Assembly: GCF_001552135.1 (NCBI RefSeq)
Contig: NZ_BCQP01000053.1
Location: forward strand, 1-64,000
Direction: 5' to 3'
Length of the DNA: 64,000 bases
From: Actinomadura chibensis NBRC 106107
GTDB lineage: Bacteria > Actinomycetota > Actinomycetes > Streptosporangiales > Streptosporangiaceae
Each line of letters begins with the position of its first letter. The stretch's first letter is position 1. A program made the translations under genes and the position numbers. Below are positions 32,585-40,623 of this stretch, piece by piece. A model generated the notes under the pieces. That model saw only the letters and a list, made by a program, of their open reading frames with translations, made no database searches and was not told where the DNA came from.

Positions 32585-32935
32585 CGCCCCGAGGCCGTCC
32601 CCGCGCACGCAGAAGCCCGTTCCCCGCACGCGCAGGCCGCTCCCCGCACGCGCAGGCCGTCCCGGCCGCCAGGGGGCCGTCCCGGCGCGCCAGCAGGTCG
32701 TTGCCTGCACGCCAGGGGGCCGTCCCGGCGCGCCAGCGGGTCGTTGCCTGTGCGCCAGCAGACCGTCCCGGCGCGCCAGCAGGTCGTTGCCTGTGCGCCA
32801 GGGGGGCCGTCCTGGCGCACCAGCGGGTCGTCGCCTGCGCGCTAGGGGGCTGTCCTGGCGCGTCAGTGGGTCGTTCCTGGATGTCAGGAAGTCGTCGCCT
32901 GCGCGCCAGGGGGCCGTTGCTCGCACGCTAGGAGG
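32585..32935. repeat. minisatellite, ~43-bp units made of two ~21-bp halves
   Basis: No gene. GTCGTTGCCTG-type unit starts recur at 32697, 32740, 32783, 32827, 32870 (43-44 bp apart) and then after a half unit at 32891. Each unit contains two related halves around GCGCGCCAG. The 5' part (32600-32680) carries ~21-bp relatives with CCCCGCACGCGCAGGCC. The last unit runs into the trpS stop codon (TAG at 32930-32928). ORFs here are repeats in shadow frames. Confidence 0.85.
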
Positions 32936-34007
32936 CCATCGCGGCGCGCACCTCCTTGAGCGTCCGGTCGGCGATCTCGTTGGCGCGTTCGTCGCCCTCG
33001 GCGAGGACGTCGCGCAGGTACGCCCCGTCCGCGACCAGCTCGGCGCGGCGGGCGCGGATCGGGCGCAGGAACTCGTTCACCGAGTCGGTGACGACCTTCT
33101 TCAGCGCGGCGGCGCCGCCGTCCCCGATCTCGGCGGCGACGGCGTGCGGGTCGCGGTCCTGGCAGAGCGCGGCGAGCAGCACCAGGTTGGACACCTGCGG
33201 ACGGGTCTCCGGCGCGTACGTGATCCGCCGCTCGGTGTCGGTCACGGCGCGCCTGACCAGCAGGGCGGTCTCGTCCGGGCTCGCGGACAGGGCGATGGCG
33301 TTGCCGCGGCTCTTGCTCATCTTCTGGCCGTCCGTCCCGAGCAGGCTCGGCGCGGGGGACAGCAGCGCGTCCGGGACGGGGAACACCGGCCCGTACCGCT
33401 CGTTGAAGCGGCGCGCGATCGTCCGGGTGATCTCCTGGTGCGGGAGCTGGTCCTTCCCGACGGGGACGAGGTTCGCCTTGCAGAACAGGATGTCCGCCGC
33501 CTGGTGGACGGGGTAAGTGAACATCAGCCCGCTGACCGACGCCTGCCGGGACGCCGCGATCTCGTCCTTCACGGTCGGGTTCCGGCGCAGTTCCGCGACC
33601 GACACGAGCGACAGGAACGGCAGCATGAGCTGGTTCAGCCCGGGGACGGAGCTGTGCCGGAAGATCGTCGCCGTGGACGGGTCGACCCCCACCGCGAGGT
33701 AGTCGGCGACCAGCCCGGTGACGTGCTCGGACAGGTGGTCCGCGACGTCCCGGTCGGTCAGCACCTGGTAGTCCGCGACCAGCACGAACAGGTCGACGCC
33801 CGCCCGCTGGAGGCGGACCCGGTTGGCGAGGGTGCCGAAGTAGTGGCCGAGGTGCAGCGGCCCGGTCGGACGGTCTCCGGTCAGGATCCGGAAGGCTCCG
33901 GGGTCGGCGGCGATGCTCTCTTCGAGCACGGCGCTGCGCCGCGCGGCCGCCTCGATGGTTTCGGCGTTCTCCGGGGTTTCCGGGGTTTCCGGGGTGGTGC
34001 TGTCCAT
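32928..34007 (-). CDS. trpS: tryptophanyl-tRNA synthetase
   Basis: 359 residues, class I. ATP-binding HIGH-type GHYFG in GDRPTGPLHLGHYFGTLAN, and KMSKS in GQKMSKSRGNAI. The Trp-pocket region LMLPFLSLVSVAEL and DILFCKANLVPVGKDQ are typical. A short Thr/Pro/Glu-rich leader (STTPETPETPENAET) precedes the core. The 5' leader contains a tryptophan attenuator (34088-34181), known in Streptomyces for an auxiliary indolmycin-resistant TrpRS. This may therefore be an inducible second TrpRS; another trpS elsewhere would settle it. Confidence 0.95.
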   Translation of the reverse strand: MDSTTPETPETPENAETIEAAARRSAVLEESIAADPGAFRILTGDRPTGPLHLGHYFGTLANRVRLQRAGVDLFVLVADYQVLTDRDVADHLSEHVTGLVADYLAVGVDPSTATIFRHSSVPGLNQLMLPFLSLVSVAELRRNPTVKDEIAASRQASVSGLMFTYPVHQAADILFCKANLVPVGKDQLPHQEITRTIARRFNERYGPVFPVPDALLSPAPSLLGTDGQKMSKSRGNAIALSASPDETALLVRRAVTDTERRITYAPETRPQVSNLVLLAALCQDRDPHAVAAEIGDGGAAALKKVVTDSVNEFLRPIRARRAELVADGAYLRDVLAEGDERANEIADRTLKEVRAAMAS

Positions 34008-34087
34008 GGGTGTCTCTCCTCGATCTTCGGTGTGCGTCCAGGCGAGCCGTCCGTCCGGCCGGACCGGCCGCCCCCCGGGTCGTCGAG

Positions 34088-34118
34088 GAAAGGGAAAGGG
34101 CCGTCCGGTGGACGGCCC
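34088..34118 (-). terminator. attenuator terminator of trpS
   Basis: On the minus strand GGGCCGTCC-acc-GGACGGCCC is followed by TTTCCCTTT, an intrinsic terminator 80 bp before the trpS start. Its left arm can also pair with GGACGGC of the upstream hairpin, giving the antiterminator. Confidence 0.85.
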
Positions 34119-34136
34119 TGCGCGTGCGCGGTTCCA

Positions 34137-34152
34137 GCCGTCCTAGGACGGC
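34137..34152 (-). promoter_or_regulatory. anti-antiterminator hairpin of the trpS attenuator
   Basis: GCCGTCCT|AGGACGGC is a perfect 16-bp dyad overlapping the stop codon of the leader peptide. A ribosome stalled at the Trp codon would cover its first arm and free the second to pair with the terminator's left arm. Confidence 0.75.
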
Positions 34153-34181
34153 CGCCAACCAAGGCACACGGTGCGCTGCAT
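34143..34181 (-). CDS. trpS leader peptide MQRTVCLGWRPS
   Basis: 12 codons with a Trp (TGG) at codon 9 and the stop inside the first attenuator hairpin. There is no clear RBS, but TATCCT lies 10 nt before the ATG, so the mRNA may be leaderless. Position and Trp codon fit ribosome-mediated attenuation of trpS. Confidence 0.75.
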   Translation of the reverse strand: MQRTVCLGWRPS

Positions 34182-34257
34182 GCCGTCAAGGATAGACCAC
34201 GAGATGCGACTGCTCCTAGATAATCTGGAACGGAACCAAAATGGGTAGCCTGGGGGC

Positions 34258-34746
34258 ATGACCTCGATGGCCCCCGCCCGCACCGAGACCGACCTGTCGT
34301 TCCTGCTCGACCACACCGGACACGTCCTGCGCAGCCGCATGACGGCCGCGCTCGCCGAGATCGGGCTGACGCCGCGCATGCACTGCGTCCTGGTGCACGC
34401 GCTGGAGGAGGAGCGCACCCAGATCCAGCTCGCCGAGATCGGCGACATGGACAAGACGACGATGGTCGTGACGGTGGACGCCCTGGAGAAGGCCGGGCTC
34501 GCGGAGCGGCGTCCGTCGTCGCGGGACCGGCGGGCCAGGATCATCGCGGTCACCGAGGAGGGCGCCCGCGTCGCCGCGCGCAGTCAGCGGATCGTGGACG
34601 GCGTCCACGAGGCGGCCCTCGGCTCGCTTCCCCCGGCCGACCGCGCCGCGCTGGTCAAGGCGTTGAACGCGCTGGTCAGCGGGCATCTGGCCACGCCGTC
34701 CGAGACCGCGACCCCGGCCCGCCGGGCGCGCGAGCGCGCAAAATAG
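34258..34746 (+). CDS. MarR-family regulator
   Basis: 162 residues. MarR winged helix: QIQLAEIGDMDKTTMVVTVDALEKAGLAERRPSSRDRRARIIAVTEEG, with the DxRxR wing. It precedes a DHA2 exporter on the same strand (74 bp gap), a standard drug-efflux regulator pairing. It is divergent from trpS, whose leader promoter shares the intergenic region. Confidence 0.9.
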   Translation: MTSMAPARTETDLSFLLDHTGHVLRSRMTAALAEIGLTPRMHCVLVHALEEERTQIQLAEIGDMDKTTMVVTVDALEKAGLAERRPSSRDRRARIIAVTEEGARVAARSQRIVDGVHEAALGSLPPADRAALVKALNALVSGHLATPSETATPARRARERAK

Positions 34747-34820
34747 ATCCGTCAAGGATCGTCTGTAACAAAACTATCTGCTACGGTCTCTCCTGTCGGC
34801 TCTGACCTCAGGAGATGACC

Positions 34821-36266
34821 ATGTCCTCCGTGCTTCGATCCCGCTGGGCGGCGCTCGGCGTGCTGTCCGCCACGATGCTGATGACGATCCTGGACGGCAG
34901 CATCGTCACCGTCGCGACCCCCGCCATCCAGGACGACCTCGGCTTCTCGCCCGCCGGGCTGAGCTGGATCATGAACGCCTACCTGATCCCGCTCGGCGGC
35001 CTGCTCCTCCTCGCCGGACGGCTCGGCGACCTCGTCGGCCGCCGGACGCTCTTCCTCGCCGGGAACGCCGTCTTCACGGCCGCGTCCGTGCTCGCCGGGG
35101 CCGCCACGACGTCCGGTCTGCTGATCGCCGCCCGGCTGCTGCAGGGCGTCGGCAGCGCCCTCGCGTCCGCGGTCGTGCTCGGCATCCTCGTCACGCTGTT
35201 CACCGAGCCCCGCGAACGGACCAAGGCGATCGGCGTGTTCAGCTTCACCGGGGCCACCGGCGCGTCCATCGGACAGGTGCTCGGCGGCGTCCTCACCGAC
35301 GCGCTGAGCTGGCACTGGATCTTCCTGATCAACCTGCCGATCGGGATCGCCACGATCCTGCTGGCGCTGCCCGCGCTGCCGCGCGACCGCGGCATCGGCC
35401 GCACCGGCGGCGCGGACGTCGCCGGGGCGCTGCTCGTCACGTCCGGGCTGATGCTCGGCATCTACACGATCGTCAAGGTCGAACGGTACGGCTGGCTTTC
35501 CGCGCACACGCTCGGGCTGGGGGCGGTGTCGGTCGTCCTGCTGGCCGGGTTCGTCGTCCGCCAGGCGCGCGCGGCGACGCCCTTGATGCCCTTGCGCATT
35601 CTGCGTTCCCGCAATGTGTCGGGGGCGTATGCCGTCCAATTGCTGGCTTTTTCGGCGATGTTCTCGTTCCAGGTGATCGTCGCGCTTTACATGCAGAAGG
35701 TCCTCGGATACGACGCGCTGAAGACCGGCCTGGCGATGCTCCCGGCCGCCGTCGCGATCGGCTTCGTGTCGCTGTTCGTCTCGGCGCGGCTGTCGAACCG
35801 GTTCGGTGAACGCCTCGTGCTGATGGCCGGGCTCGTGTTCCTGGTCGGCGCGATGGCCTGGCTCACGACCGTCCCCGTGGACGCCGACTACGCCACCGAC
35901 CTCCTCCCCGTGTTCGTGCTGATCGCCGGGGCGGGACTCGTCCTGCCGTCGCTGACCGGGCTCGGCATGTCCAGCGCCCGGCCGGACGACGCCGGGCTCG
36001 CGTCCGGGCTGTTCAACACCGTCCAGCAGGTCGGGATGGCGCTCGGCGTCGCCGTCCTGACGACGCTCGCCGCGTCCCGCACCGCCGACCTCCGCGCCGC
36101 CGGACGGGACGAGCCCACCGCACTCACCGGCGGCTACCACCTGGCGTTCGGGGTGTCCGCGTCCCTACTGGTGGCGGCCCTGCTGGTCTCCCTGCTGGTG
36201 CTGCGCCGCCCGAATCCCCCGTCGCCCGCCACCGCACCGACGGAGACCGTCCCCACCAACGCCTAA
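34821..36266 (+). CDS. DHA2-family MFS drug exporter (EmrB/QacA type)
   Basis: 481 residues, 14 predicted helices. Motif D1 (TILDGSIVTVATPAIQDDL), motif A (GRLGDLVGRRTLFLAG), motif C region (GATGASIGQVLGGVL) and WHWIFLINLPIGI are conserved. AGGAG at 34810-34814 places the start at ATG 34821, since the ATG at 34815 overlaps the RBS. Probably controlled by the upstream MarR. Export substrate unknown. Confidence 0.93.
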   Translation: MSSVLRSRWAALGVLSATMLMTILDGSIVTVATPAIQDDLGFSPAGLSWIMNAYLIPLGGLLLLAGRLGDLVGRRTLFLAGNAVFTAASVLAGAATTSGLLIAARLLQGVGSALASAVVLGILVTLFTEPRERTKAIGVFSFTGATGASIGQVLGGVLTDALSWHWIFLINLPIGIATILLALPALPRDRGIGRTGGADVAGALLVTSGLMLGIYTIVKVERYGWLSAHTLGLGAVSVVLLAGFVVRQARAATPLMPLRILRSRNVSGAYAVQLLAFSAMFSFQVIVALYMQKVLGYDALKTGLAMLPAAVAIGFVSLFVSARLSNRFGERLVLMAGLVFLVGAMAWLTTVPVDADYATDLLPVFVLIAGAGLVLPSLTGLGMSSARPDDAGLASGLFNTVQQVGMALGVAVLTTLAASRTADLRAAGRDEPTALTGGYHLAFGVSASLLVAALLVSLLVLRRPNPPSPATAPTETVPTNA

Positions 36267-36413
36267 AGGGCAACCGCGATGCCAACCAAACACGACCCCG
36301 CCCCGATAACCGCCAACGACCTCAGCCACCGGTTGCGGCGCGCGGGGGCGCGGCTGGGATGGGGGCCGCTGGAGTCGGGCGGCCTGACTGGGCTGGTCTC
36401 GGCGCGGGAGGGG

Positions 36414-37322
36414 TCAGTGGGGGAGGACGAGGAGGATCAAGGGGACGGCGGCGATGACGGGGACGGCGACCGTGGCGGCGAGGCGAGTGGTGCGGGGGAG
36501 CGGCTCGGGCTCCAGCAGCCGGTTCACCCGGGCCATCACCGGGATGTTGCCGTGGGACGCGACGCCGAGCGTGCCGGACGGTGCGGCGGCCGGGCGGGCG
36601 GCGGCGAAGCGGAGCAGCGCCGTCGCCAGCTCGCGGGCCGGACGGCCGTGCCGGGCCCGATCGTCGGCCGCCATCTCGATCAGCAGCTCCACGGCGTCCA
36701 GGCAGCGTCCGACCAGGCGGAACTGGGGGAACACCTGGCGCAGCGACGTGAACGGCAGCAGCACCAGGTCGTGCCGCTCGCGGGCGTGGGCGCGCTCGTG
36801 CGCGAGGACGGCGGCCAGCTCGCCGCGGTCGAGGAGCTCCAGCGTCCCGGCGCTGACGACCACCTTGGACGAGCGGACACCCGGTACGCAGTACGCCGCC
36901 GCGCCCGGGTGGTCGAGGACGAGCGTCCCCGGTACGGCCGAGTCGCGGCGCGACACCAGCGCGAGCAGCGCACGATGCCGCCGCCTCGCCCGCACGACGC
37001 GGACGACCGCGTACATCAGCATCACCAGCAGCACGGCGGTCAGGCTGATCGCGGCGAGCAGCGCGGCGACCTGCACCGCGTTGAGCCGCGCGGCCTGGTC
37101 GTCGTACAGGCCGGGCAGCCCGCCGAGGACGCCCTTCCCGTACGGGAGCAGCGCGAGGCCGAGCAGCGCGCCGATCGTGGCGACGCCCCAGCACAGCCCG
37201 AGGGCCTGCCAGAGCGCGATCCCGAGACGCGGGGTCCGCCACGTCCACCTGGCTTGGGACAGCAGGTGCGCCCCGCCGACGGTCCCCAGGGAGATCAATG
37301 CGAGCAGGGCGGTGCCGGTCAT
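36414..37322 (-). CDS. M56 family (BlaR1-like) membrane metallopeptidase
   Basis: 302 residues. Membrane helices flank a cytoplasmic zinc peptidase domain with HERAH (AAVLAHERAHARERHD) and the downstream EMAADDRAR glutamate region. It lacks the C-terminal penicillin-binding sensor of BlaR1, as do most actinobacterial M56 proteins. It overlaps the BlaI-type regulator by 4 bp; activated peptidase is expected to cleave that repressor. Confidence 0.92.
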   Translation of the reverse strand: MTGTALLALISLGTVGGAHLLSQARWTWRTPRLGIALWQALGLCWGVATIGALLGLALLPYGKGVLGGLPGLYDDQAARLNAVQVAALLAAISLTAVLLVMLMYAVVRVVRARRRHRALLALVSRRDSAVPGTLVLDHPGAAAYCVPGVRSSKVVVSAGTLELLDRGELAAVLAHERAHARERHDLVLLPFTSLRQVFPQFRLVGRCLDAVELLIEMAADDRARHGRPARELATALLRFAAARPAAAPSGTLGVASHGNIPVMARVNRLLEPEPLPRTTRLAATVAVPVIAAVPLILLVLPH

Positions 37323-37702
37323 GCCGGAGGTTCCTTGCTTGTGATTCCGGCCAGGGCCTGACGGATCACGTCGATCTCGTCCTCCGAGACGGAGCGCACG
37401 AAATGGGCGAGCGCGGCGTCACGGTCGCCGGTCTCGTTCAGAGCGCCCAGCATCAGCTCCGTGACATAGCCCTCCCGGCTCGCGACCGGATGGTAGCGCC
37501 AGGCGCGACCGTCCCGTTCACGCTCCAGGAAGCCCTTCTTGGCGAGCCTGTCCAGCACCGTCATGACAGTAGTGTGCGCCAGGTCGCGGTCGCCCGCGAG
37601 CGCACGGCTGACATCACGCGCGGTCGCCGCGGGGTGACCGGCGTCCTCCCGCGCCCAGAGGACCTCCATGACCGTGCGTTCGAGCTCTCCCAGACCTTTC
37701 AC
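37319..37702 (-). CDS. BlaI/MecI/CopY family repressor
   Basis: 127 residues. Winged helix typical of BlaI: GELERTVMEVLWA...ATARDVSRALAGDRDLAHTTVMTVLDRLAKKGFLERERDGRAWRYHPVASREGYV, then a dimerisation helix. It heads an operon with the M56 peptidase. A GGTAGTACTACC palindrome 42 bp upstream of its start is a candidate operator. Inducer unknown; beta-lactam or cell-envelope stress is likely by family. Confidence 0.93.
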   Translation of the reverse strand: MKGLGELERTVMEVLWAREDAGHPAATARDVSRALAGDRDLAHTTVMTVLDRLAKKGFLERERDGRAWRYHPVASREGYVTELMLGALNETGDRDAALAHFVRSVSEDEIDVIRQALAGITSKEPPA

Positions 37703-37740
37703 GGCACCCAGATTATCCGAGGGTCCTGACAGTGACCACG

Positions 37741-39348
37741 TCAGGTAGTACTACCGCCGGTAGAGGGCCCCACGAGGCCCAGTTCGTAGGCGATGATCAC
37801 GAGTTGGACGCGGTCGCGTGCGTCCAGCTTGGTGAGCAACCGCGCCACATGCGCCTTCGCGGTAGCCAGGCTGATGAACAACTCCTTGGCAATCTCCTGG
37901 TTGGACCTCCCACGCCCGACCAGGATCAACACCTCCATCTCCCGCTCCGTGATCCCTTCAACCCGCCCCGCCGGAGACCGCGCCGCGGACACCTGCACGC
38001 CCCGCCGCACGACCGCAGCTCCCTCCGCGTGCCCCTGCCCGGTCCTCTGCGAAGGTGCGGAAACCTGAGCGGTCGCCTCCCCAGCCGCAGCGCCCTGCGG
38101 AGACGCCACCTGCGAGGGCGCCCGTCCATCCACCTGCCCTGACGTCCGCCCGCCCTCCGACACATGCCCGGGCGTCTGCCTGGCCTCCGACATTCGCTTA
38201 GCCGTCCGCCCGCCCTCTGTCGCTTGCCTGGGCTTCCGCTCGGCCTCCGACATCTGCCCAGGCGGCTGCCCGGCCTCTGACGCTTGCCCGGGCGTCTGCC
38301 TGGCCTCCGACATTCGCTCAGACATCCGCCCGGCCTCTGATACTTGCCCGGGCGGCTGCCTGGCCTCCGACATTCGCTCAGACATCCGCCCGGCCTCTGA
38401 TACTTGCCCGGGCGGCTGCTCAGGCGTCCGCCCAGGCTCTGCTGCTTGCTCAGGCGTCCGCCCGGCCTGCGACGTTTGCTTGGACGTCCGCCCGGGCTCT
38501 GAGGCTTGCCCAGGCGGCTGCTCGGCCTCCGACACTGGCCCAGAGGTCCGCGCGGACGGTGTCTGTCCAGATGGCCGCGCGGACGTCGGCGTTGACGGGG
38601 TCTGGCTGCCGACCGCCGGGGTCTGCGCGGGCCGATGTCCTTGAGTCTCCGAAGACTCAGGAGAACGAGCAGTCGCTCCTCCTGCAGCTTCGCCAGGGTC
38701 CTGTGCGGACGCGGGCGTATGTGTGGGCGCCCGTCCCGGTGATCGCGGATCGTCCGGCATTTGAGCGGGCGTTCGTTGGGACGTCTCCCCAGGCGCTCGC
38801 GGAGGTGCGGGTCTCTGTCCGGGGGGACGCGTGGGCTCGGGTGTCTGCGCGGGGGTTCTTGCTGGCGGCTGTGAATATGTGGGCGATTGGGCGGGGCGCG
38901 CGGCGAATTCTGCGATCAGACGGCGGGTGACGCTTGGCGCGATCAAGGCGTCCCCCTTCGCGACCACGCGGATCGCGGAGAGGATCTCCTCCAACGCCAT
39001 GTCCTTGACCAGGAAGCCGCTCGCGCCCGCCCGCAGCGAGCCGTACACGTATTCGTCATCGTCGAACGTCGTCAGCATCAGGACGTGCACCTCCCTGGTC
39101 AGCGCGGTGATCTGCCGGGTGGCCTCGATGCCGTCCATGTCGGGCATGCGGATGTCCATCACGACCACGTCGGGACGGGCCTCCTCCACCAGCCGGACCG
39201 CCTCGGCGCCCGTCCCCGCCTCCCCGGCGATCTCCAGGTCGGGCGTGTCCGCCACCAGCACCCGCAGCCCGGCCCGGATCAGCGGCTGGTCGTCCGCCAG
39301 CACGATCCGGATCGGGACGGCCTCCGACGGCCCCGTCGACGCCGTCAT
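37741..39348 (-). CDS. NarL/FixJ-type response regulator with giant repeat linker
   Basis: 535 residues, against about 220 for the family. REC domain (residues ~13-130) with phospho-acceptor Asp65 in VVVMDIRMPDMDG, acidic pair DD19-20 and Lys115. The C-terminal LuxR helix-turn-helix (from ~460) reads TEREMEVLILVGRGRSNQEIAKELFISLATAKAHVARLLTKL. Between them lie ~310 residues of Pro/Gln/Ser/Thr/Arg/Glu repeats, including 20-residue units such as VSEAGRMSERMSEARQPPGQ coded by 60-bp tandem copies (38281-38460). ATG 39348 overlaps the kinase stop (ATGA). Both domains look intact, so the long linker is probably tolerated or functional. Confidence 0.88.
   Translation of the reverse strand: MTASTGPSEAVPIRIVLADDQPLIRAGLRVLVADTPDLEIAGEAGTGAEAVRLVEEARPDVVVMDIRMPDMDGIEATRQITALTREVHVLMLTTFDDDEYVYGSLRAGASGFLVKDMALEEILSAIRVVAKGDALIAPSVTRRLIAEFAARPAQSPTYSQPPARTPAQTPEPTRPPGQRPAPPRAPGETSQRTPAQMPDDPRSPGRAPTHTPASAQDPGEAAGGATARSPESSETQGHRPAQTPAVGSQTPSTPTSARPSGQTPSARTSGPVSEAEQPPGQASEPGRTSKQTSQAGRTPEQAAEPGRTPEQPPGQVSEAGRMSERMSEARQPPGQVSEAGRMSERMSEARQTPGQASEAGQPPGQMSEAERKPRQATEGGRTAKRMSEARQTPGHVSEGGRTSGQVDGRAPSQVASPQGAAAGEATAQVSAPSQRTGQGHAEGAAVVRRGVQVSAARSPAGRVEGITEREMEVLILVGRGRSNQEIAKELFISLATAKAHVARLLTKLDARDRVQLVIIAYELGLVGPSTGGSTT
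37744..37755. promoter_or_regulatory. candidate BlaI operator palindrome
   Basis: GGTAGTACTACC, a perfect 12-bp dyad in the last codons of the response-regulator gene and 42 bp before blaI. The TAGTA core resembles the TACTA/TAGTA arms of known actinobacterial BlaI sites. Confidence 0.45.
38150..38640. repeat. coding minisatellite inside the response regulator
   Basis: 60-bp near-identical tandem units (starting at 38281, 38341, 38401) inside a larger array of related 18-30 bp pieces coding for P-G-Q, S-E-A and R-T/M-S motifs. Length stays a multiple of three, so the frame is kept. Confidence 0.85.
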
Positions 39349-40484
39349 CGGACCGTGGCCGGGGCGGGGATGGTCGCCGCCACACGGAAGCCGCCGCCGC
39401 GACGCGGTCCGGCCGTGAACCCGCCGTGGAGCAGGTCGACGCGTTCTCGCATGCCCGCGATGCCGTAACCGGCGCCCACCACGCCGCCCCGCCCCTCGTC
39501 GTCTATCTCGATGGCCAGATCCTCGTCTCGGTAGGTGATGGTCACGCGGCACTCGTCGGTATCCGCATGCCGGACGACGTTCGTGACCGCCTCTTGGACG
39601 ATCCGGTACGCGGACAGATCGACGTCCGGCGGCAGGGGTCTTCGCTCGCCGAACCAGCGGAGTTCGACACGAACGCCGGCGTCCTCCGTCGCGCGGACGA
39701 GGGCGTCCAGGTCGTCAAGGCCGGGCGTGGGGCCGAGCGGCGCCGCCTCCGGGGCGTCCTTGCGCAGGGCGGTGACCATGCGGCGCAGCCCCGCGAGGGT
39801 GTCGCGGCTGGTGACCTCGATGGCGTCCAGGGCGTTGCGCGCCGCCCCCGGCTGCGTGTCGATGACCCGTCCGCCCACCCCCGCCTGGATGGCGATGATG
39901 CCGATGCTGTGCGCGACCATGTCGTGCAGCTCGCGCGCGATCCGGAGCCGCTCGGCGGCGACGGCCTGGGCCAGCGCCTGCTCGCGCATCGCCGTCGCGT
40001 GCGCGCGCCGGACCTGGATCGAGTTCCCTAGCAGCCAGGTCACGCTGGCCGCCAAGAGCATCGTCGTGATCAAGATGTCGTTGAAGTTCAGAAGGGACAG
40101 GACCGCCAGGAACTGGACTGCGAGCGTGACCCCGAAGACGGTGACCGATACTCCGCGCGGGCGGGCGGCGGCGATGTAGCCGACGCCGAGATCGGTGAGC
40201 AGGATCAGCAGAGCGGCGACGGTCCCGTTCTGCATTTGGAACAGGCCCCAGGTCCAGGAGAAGAGCAGGATTCCCTGCACGCGGAGCGGATGACGGATCA
40301 TCAGCACCACGAGCAGTACCGTGAGCGTGGCCGCGGCGACCATCTCCGCCGTCACGTAACCATTGCGACGGCTGATCAGCGCCAGGAGCACGAAGAACGG
40401 GTAGAGGACGGCCCCGGACCACACCAGCGCCGTCCACGCGGCATGGCGCGCTCGGGCTGTGCGACTCAGCGGCAGGGCGGACAT
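39345..40484 (-). CDS. DesK/NarL-type sensor histidine kinase
   Basis: 379 residues. About five membrane helices at the N-terminus (residues 20-155), then HisKA_3 with His187 in RLRIARELHDMVAHSIGII and a HATPase domain (EAVTNVVRHA N-box, GYGIAGMRERV G-box). ATG 40484 is preferred; a GTG at 40520 is the alternative. It is translationally coupled to the response regulator. It probably senses membrane or cell-envelope state, as in many actinobacterial paralogues. Confidence 0.93.
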   Translation of the reverse strand: MSALPLSRTARARHAAWTALVWSGAVLYPFFVLLALISRRNGYVTAEMVAAATLTVLLVVLMIRHPLRVQGILLFSWTWGLFQMQNGTVAALLILLTDLGVGYIAAARPRGVSVTVFGVTLAVQFLAVLSLLNFNDILITTMLLAASVTWLLGNSIQVRRAHATAMREQALAQAVAAERLRIARELHDMVAHSIGIIAIQAGVGGRVIDTQPGAARNALDAIEVTSRDTLAGLRRMVTALRKDAPEAAPLGPTPGLDDLDALVRATEDAGVRVELRWFGERRPLPPDVDLSAYRIVQEAVTNVVRHADTDECRVTITYRDEDLAIEIDDEGRGGVVGAGYGIAGMRERVDLLHGGFTAGPRRGGGFRVAATIPAPATVR

Positions 40485-40623
40485 GCGGCGATCGTAACCG
40501 CCGGACCGCGGCCCGCACATTAGCCTTCAGGCTTAATCCTCGAGGCTACAACCGCCCGCCGTTCGCAGATGTAGCCCGTAGCCCAATGCGGAGCGGTGTC
40601 GGCCGCGGCCAGCGTTGTCCGGC

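Noticed and set aside
32536..32926. Overlapping Arg/Pro/Gly-rich frames in the minisatellite after trpS
   Set aside because: All frames are open because the repeat lacks stops; no start signals or family match.
36279..36413. Short + strand start MPTKHDPAPITANDLSHRLR after the DHA2 gene
   Set aside because: No RBS and the frame runs on antisense to the M56 peptidase with low-complexity residues; not supported as a gene.
38559..39468. + strand frames antisense to the two-component genes
   Set aside because: Shadow frames of genes with clear domains on the minus strand.
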